Positions 19,407-22,449 of a stretch of DNA of 22,449 nt are shown one piece after another; position 1 is the stretch's first letter; each line of letters begins with the position of its first letter. The position numbers and the translations under genes were made by a program. This DNA comes from Gnetum montanum (taxonomy: Eukaryota > Streptophyta > Gnetopsida > Gnetales > Gnetaceae). The notes below the pieces were generated by a model. That model saw only the letters and a program-made list of their open reading frames with translations, did no database searches and was not told where the DNA came from. The stretch is from assembly GCA_015680685.1 (NCBI GenBank), contig MNCI01004881.1, positions 352,327 to 374,775 of the forward strand, read 5' to 3'.

Positions 19407-20261
19407 TTATTCCATGCATATTTGGTTGCTTCTTTGAGTAGTTGTCAACCACGGGGTGTCTACTACTGGTTGTGTGGTTGCTACATACAGGCATCTTTGT
19501 TTCGATGTTTCAATAGCACACCTATTACATGGAGGCATTTCCTCCATGTCATCACCTGATGAATCATTGTATGTGATGCATGGAACTTTCGTCTTCTCAA
19601 TCTTTCCATAAATGTTTATCTTAGAAATTTCCAAGGAAAGATCGCAGATCCTCAGGCATGTGTCTACTGTACTTAGCCATGCCCTTCCCATTATAATTGG
19701 GAAGTCCCCTTTGTTGTTGTTCACTTCAATCACCAAAAAATCAGCTGGGTAAGACCAATCACACATAGTGGTAATGATGTCCTCCACCAATCCCAAGGGA
19801 ATGGTGATGGACTCGTTTACCAGCTCTAGTTGAATGTTGCTCTTCTTAAGTTGGGGTAGGTTCTAGGCATGATACATCTCTCATGAAATTAAGTTAACTC
19901 CAGAACCTGAGTCAAGAAAAGCCCTATGTGGTTTGTTCTCGGCGATTTGTAAATAGATTAAGGGACTCCCAAGGTCAGTTAATTTCCTGGGAAGGTGGCC
20001 TACCTTAATCTAGTCGGTTACAGTATGCGTTAACATAACCGTATGCGTTAAGCTCTGTTGGACTGAAGGGTGCTCCGAAGTGTTAGATGGTGGAGGAGTG
20101 TACATGGGCTCAACCGCTTGTTCTTGTGAGAGTTTGTCTGGGCTTTTGGTTCTAAAGAAAGATCTTCTCTTTTTACAGTTGTCAGAACCAACAACGGGTT
20201 GAATATTTACAGCTCTCGCAGCGTGACATTGCTGCGATTGAGGAGGAAGTTCCCCTTGCAT
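19407..20261 (-). pseudogene. Proline-rich linker and retropepsin-like protease of the Ty3/gypsy element, broken
   Basis: A single reading frame on the minus strand carries QGELPPQSQQCHAARAVNIQ and PMYTPPPSNTSEHPSV (linker). The aspartic protease active site follows as RAFLDSGSGVNLIS, with the catalytic Asp codon at 19913-19911. Then come PLGLVEDIITTMCDW, the YPADFLVIEV strand and GDFPIIMGRAWLSTVDT, the family's IILGRPFLAT-like segment. Stops interrupt it at 20012, 19883 and 19865. The frame differs from the long gag piece to its right. Confidence 0.78.
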
Positions 20262-20608
20262 TGTTGGAGCAGGAGGTGTTATGGGAACTACTGTTGGTGG
20301 AAGAGGTGTGGATGGATTAGGAGGATGGTGTGGGTATGGAGTGTCTCCTGGAGGAGAAGGAGTCCTTTCAAGTACTCCCTAACTTGGTAGTGACGGTTGG
20401 GGGTTGTGTGACTCATAGAGTCACTTGGAGAAATCGGCTGCTACACATAATATCCATAAGGGTCAGGCTACTGGTAAGGGTACTGATGTTTCGGCGATGG
20501 CATCCCACATGACTATGGGTATTGCCACTGCTGATGTTGTCTGATGGGCTGTGGTGGAGTTCCACTTGGATAATACGTTAGTGGTTGGTGGAACTGCCTT
20601 GGGTTACC

Positions 20609-22184
20609 TTATGGATAAGGTAACCTTCGGGGTGTTTGCCGTTGGTTGAGTCTTGGATTAAGCGCATACACCCCAGACTCCTGTAGATGTGAGATAATGG
20701 GGCAACATCCCTTAGGATGGTCATAGTAGCAGATCTCACATCCACCATCATCGTCTGTGTCAGAGTCCATAGCCACATCGTAGTTAGTGATTTTCCCCTT
20801 ACCCTTGTTATGTGCAGGGCTTAAATCTCTCCACTTTTTCTTACCTTTGTCACTACTTTGTTCTACCTTAGACTCTTCTACAATTTGTAAGACAATTTCT
20901 ATTTTAGAGTCTAAGGAACTCCATACGTCATCTACCTTAGCCGCTATTTCTATTGTTAATTTTTTGATTGGCAAGGTTTTCCGGTTCACCAACTCTTCAA
21001 TTGGTGACTCATCCTCTTCATCAGAAAATTTCACTCCTTTCTTTCGAAGGGAGGGATCGCAGTTGTATTCTTCCACACTTTCTCTTTTTCGTAGCTCACC
21101 TTCTTCTTTTGCTACTTGTTCCAACAAGCTATGAACTTCATGGGCTCTAAGTTGTGAGAGTCTCCCTTGGGCTTAAGTTCCAAGGGTTCTTCTAGTTTCA
21201 TGCCTTAGCCCATCCACGATATGGCGAAGTTGATCCTGCTGAGCATACCCATGGCCCGGGCAATGATGTAACAATGTGTAGTAGCGGGCCATGGCAGCAT
21301 CCAAGGGTTCATATGTACCTTGTTTCTAGCCTTGGATCTACTTACGCAATTTGGACACTCTAGAGTACGTTTGATACTTCTTGTTGAACAATTCTAGCAT
21401 CGTACTCCACCTCCTGATGGTTTCCAGTTCTAAGGACCGATACCAACTCTCTGCTTCTTTGGTGAGTGTCCTTGGGAACAACTTAAGTTTTTTCCACTCA
21501 TTTTCTATATTCTGAAGGCATAGGCATCGTGGAATGCCTGTAAATGATTTTGTGGATCAGCATTGTATCCCCCTTCAAATCATGGGATGTTGTTCATGTC
21601 TAAACTCCTGATCCAACTATCCTTTAAATGCCTTGTGGGAATCCTAACTACCTCCGTTATGTCAAGCATACTTCGGGTTGCGAGTAGGGGCTCGTCATGG
21701 TCATCTCTTTCATGACACCTATGATGTCTGCGTTGTTCCCTACTCTCCCCACGTCCTTGCCCTTGTCCTCTCTCTCAACTTTCCTATCGAGGTCTTTCAT
21801 CCTTCTTATCTTTATCCTCACCTTTATGTTTATGGTGGCTGCACCCAGATGTGGAAGGAGAGGGTGAGTGATGGGATGAAGGAGAAGAAGAAGGGGAACC
21901 ATTGCCATGACAATGTTTCTTGCCTTCTCTTCGACTGTTATGGCCCCAATCGTGGTGACGATCTAAGTGCTCATCCTTAGCATGAGTGGTTGTTCCCTCT
22001 GTGAACAGTTGGTGTTCACGGGCATCAGAACCATGGTTATGTATCGTTGATCGTAGGTTCTAATACCCAACCTCCTCATCATCGTTAGGAGGGGAAACAT
22101 CATTTGCTAAAGAACCCGTGATAAGGGGTTCCTCATCTCCTATTTTGCTAAGGACGTGCGGGGCTTTTCCCTTCAGAAAAGTAT
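20609..22184 (-). pseudogene. Ty3/gypsy gag, broken
   Basis: From the right edge the minus strand reads FLKGKAPHVLSKIGDEEPL, a Ser/His-rich basic stretch (HHSPSPSTSGCSHHKHKGED), then LKDSWIRSLDMNNIP-FEGG. The Retrotrans_gag core follows: LFPRTLTKEAESWYRSLELE, LELFNKKYQTYSRVSKLRK, RYYTLLHHCPGHGYAQQDQL. Next is an acidic linker in the longest open piece (21127-20609), ending with a zinc-knuckle-like CEICYYDHPKGCC (C-x2-C-x3-H-x3-C, irregular). In-frame stops (for example within MNNIP-FEGG, and two after SKLRK) and at least one frame change show decay. The N-terminus is missing because of the LTR at 22185. Confidence 0.75.
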
Positions 22185-22226
22185 TGATGAGACGCGAATT
22201 GCACAGGCCGCAATATCGCATCCCCT

Positions 22227-22250
22227 GCGATATCGCGTACGCGATATCGC
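22227..22250. repeat. Perfect 24-bp palindrome in the LTR U3
   Basis: Two arms GCGATATCGC flank a GTAC core. The arms are themselves palindromes, so the whole is a nested palindrome. It lies about 50-75 bp upstream of the TATA box and recurs imperfectly at 22261-22284. Confidence 0.95.
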
Positions 22251-22260
22251 GTTGTTCCCT

Positions 22261-22284
22261 GTGATATTGCGTACGCGATATCGC
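22261..22284. repeat. Second, imperfect copy of the 24-bp palindrome
   Basis: GTGATATTGC then GTAC then GCGATATCGC: the right arm is intact and the left arm has two C-to-T type changes. The minus LTR has only one well-preserved block, so the 34-bp unit was gained here or lost there. Confidence 0.9.
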
Positions 22285-22299
22285 CGTCTGCCACCAAAT

Positions 22300-22308
22300 C
22301 TATAAATA
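22300..22308 (+). promoter_or_regulatory. LTR TATA box (plus)
   Basis: CTATAAATAAG is conserved with the opposite LTR and placed 16 bp after the second palindromic block. Transcription would start roughly 25-35 bp downstream and head right, out of the window. Confidence 0.6.
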
Positions 22309-22449
22309 AGAGGCGGCACCCCCCTCATTTGACATCCTAGGCGTAAAGTAGCGAAGCTCTAGCAGATTGATCACCCCAGAGATAGAATATTTTCCATGTG
22401 CCTATAGTAGGAGTCCCCCAAGTGAACGGTTCTTTATTCGAGTAGCTTT

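Larger units (their letters stand above)
17305..22184 (-). mobile_element. Internal region of a degenerate Ty3/gypsy LTR retrotransposon
   Basis: On the minus strand the order is gag (about 22180-20300), proline-rich linker and retropepsin (about 20260-19407), non-coding or unrecognised DNA, a pol-tail-like segment, and a polypurine tract touching the 3' LTR. I could not find reverse transcriptase, RNase H or integrase motifs, and the space between protease and LTR (about 2.1 kb) is too short for them. The element is therefore non-autonomous or internally deleted. Stops and frame changes run through gag and protease. The 5' end is cut by the inverted LTR at 22185. Confidence 0.75.
22185..22449 (+). 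repeat. Plus-oriented LTR of the same gypsy family (5' part, runs off the window)
   Basis: It begins TGATGAGACGCGAATTGC and carries the palindromic block twice, the TATA box CTATAAATAAG, and downstream sequence such as CAGATTGATCAC, GATAGAATATTTTCC and TTTATTCGAG. This is closely similar to the minus LTR ending at 17304 but in inverted orientation. The left flank lacks a polypurine tract and is gag sequence of the minus element. The simplest reading is the 5' LTR (or a solo LTR) of a second copy inserted there. The right end and target duplication are outside the window. Confidence 0.78.

Noticed and set aside
20787-21134. Plus-strand 115-aa hydrophobic-looking frame
   Set aside because: Antisense of the acidic gag linker. 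Its Ser/Leu richness is a by-product of the gag codons.
22227-22284. Palindromic block as a rho-type terminator or CRISPR-like repeat
   Set aside because: The organism is a plant, the block lies upstream of an LTR TATA box, there is no T-run, and only two copies without spacers are present.

Overview
The window looks like nuclear DNA of a land plant, most likely a seed plant. It is AT-rich, its genes are split by many GT-AG introns, plant-type paralogues are recognisable, and it carries plant LINE and Ty3/gypsy debris. I cannot fix the lineage from sequence alone. The large introns and heavy repeat load fit a gymnosperm or a large-genome woody angiosperm. There are no bacterial genes, operons or CRISPR arrays.

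Layout: 1-859 is intronic and holds the tail of an RTE-like LINE on the minus strand. 860-3136 (+) has the last three coding exons of a chloroplast ABC ATPase resembling ABCI10, an ECF-transporter-like ATPase. The 3' splice site of its last exon is duplicated. 3137-7996 has no recognisable gene but holds a tRNA-like (SINE-type) segment and a degenerate tandem array. 15258-7997 (-) is a CDC6 DNA replication licensing gene that I can follow through 16 exons. It carries a 2-nt deletion in the Walker B segment, a sensor-1 Asn-to-His change, a second frame break and an in-frame TAG, so as written it is a pseudogene or contains sequence errors. Most of its exons otherwise splice in phase and stay close to the family.

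15.6-22.4 kb is a nest of retroelements. A decayed LINE ORF2 fragment (-) abuts the 3' LTR (-) of a degenerate Ty3/gypsy element. That element's gag, retropepsin and pol tail are readable on the minus strand, but no reverse transcriptase, RNase H or integrase core was found. Its gag is cut at 22184/22185 by a related LTR in the opposite orientation, which runs off the end of the window. The LTR U3 carries a perfect 24-bp palindrome just upstream of the TATA box.

The two cellular genes (plastid transport and replication licensing) are functionally unrelated neighbours on opposite strands, with their 3' ends facing each other. I found no convincing new biological system. The points most worth checking are the lesions in CDC6, the duplicated splice acceptor in the ABC gene, and the palindromic LTR promoter with its inverted self-family insertion.
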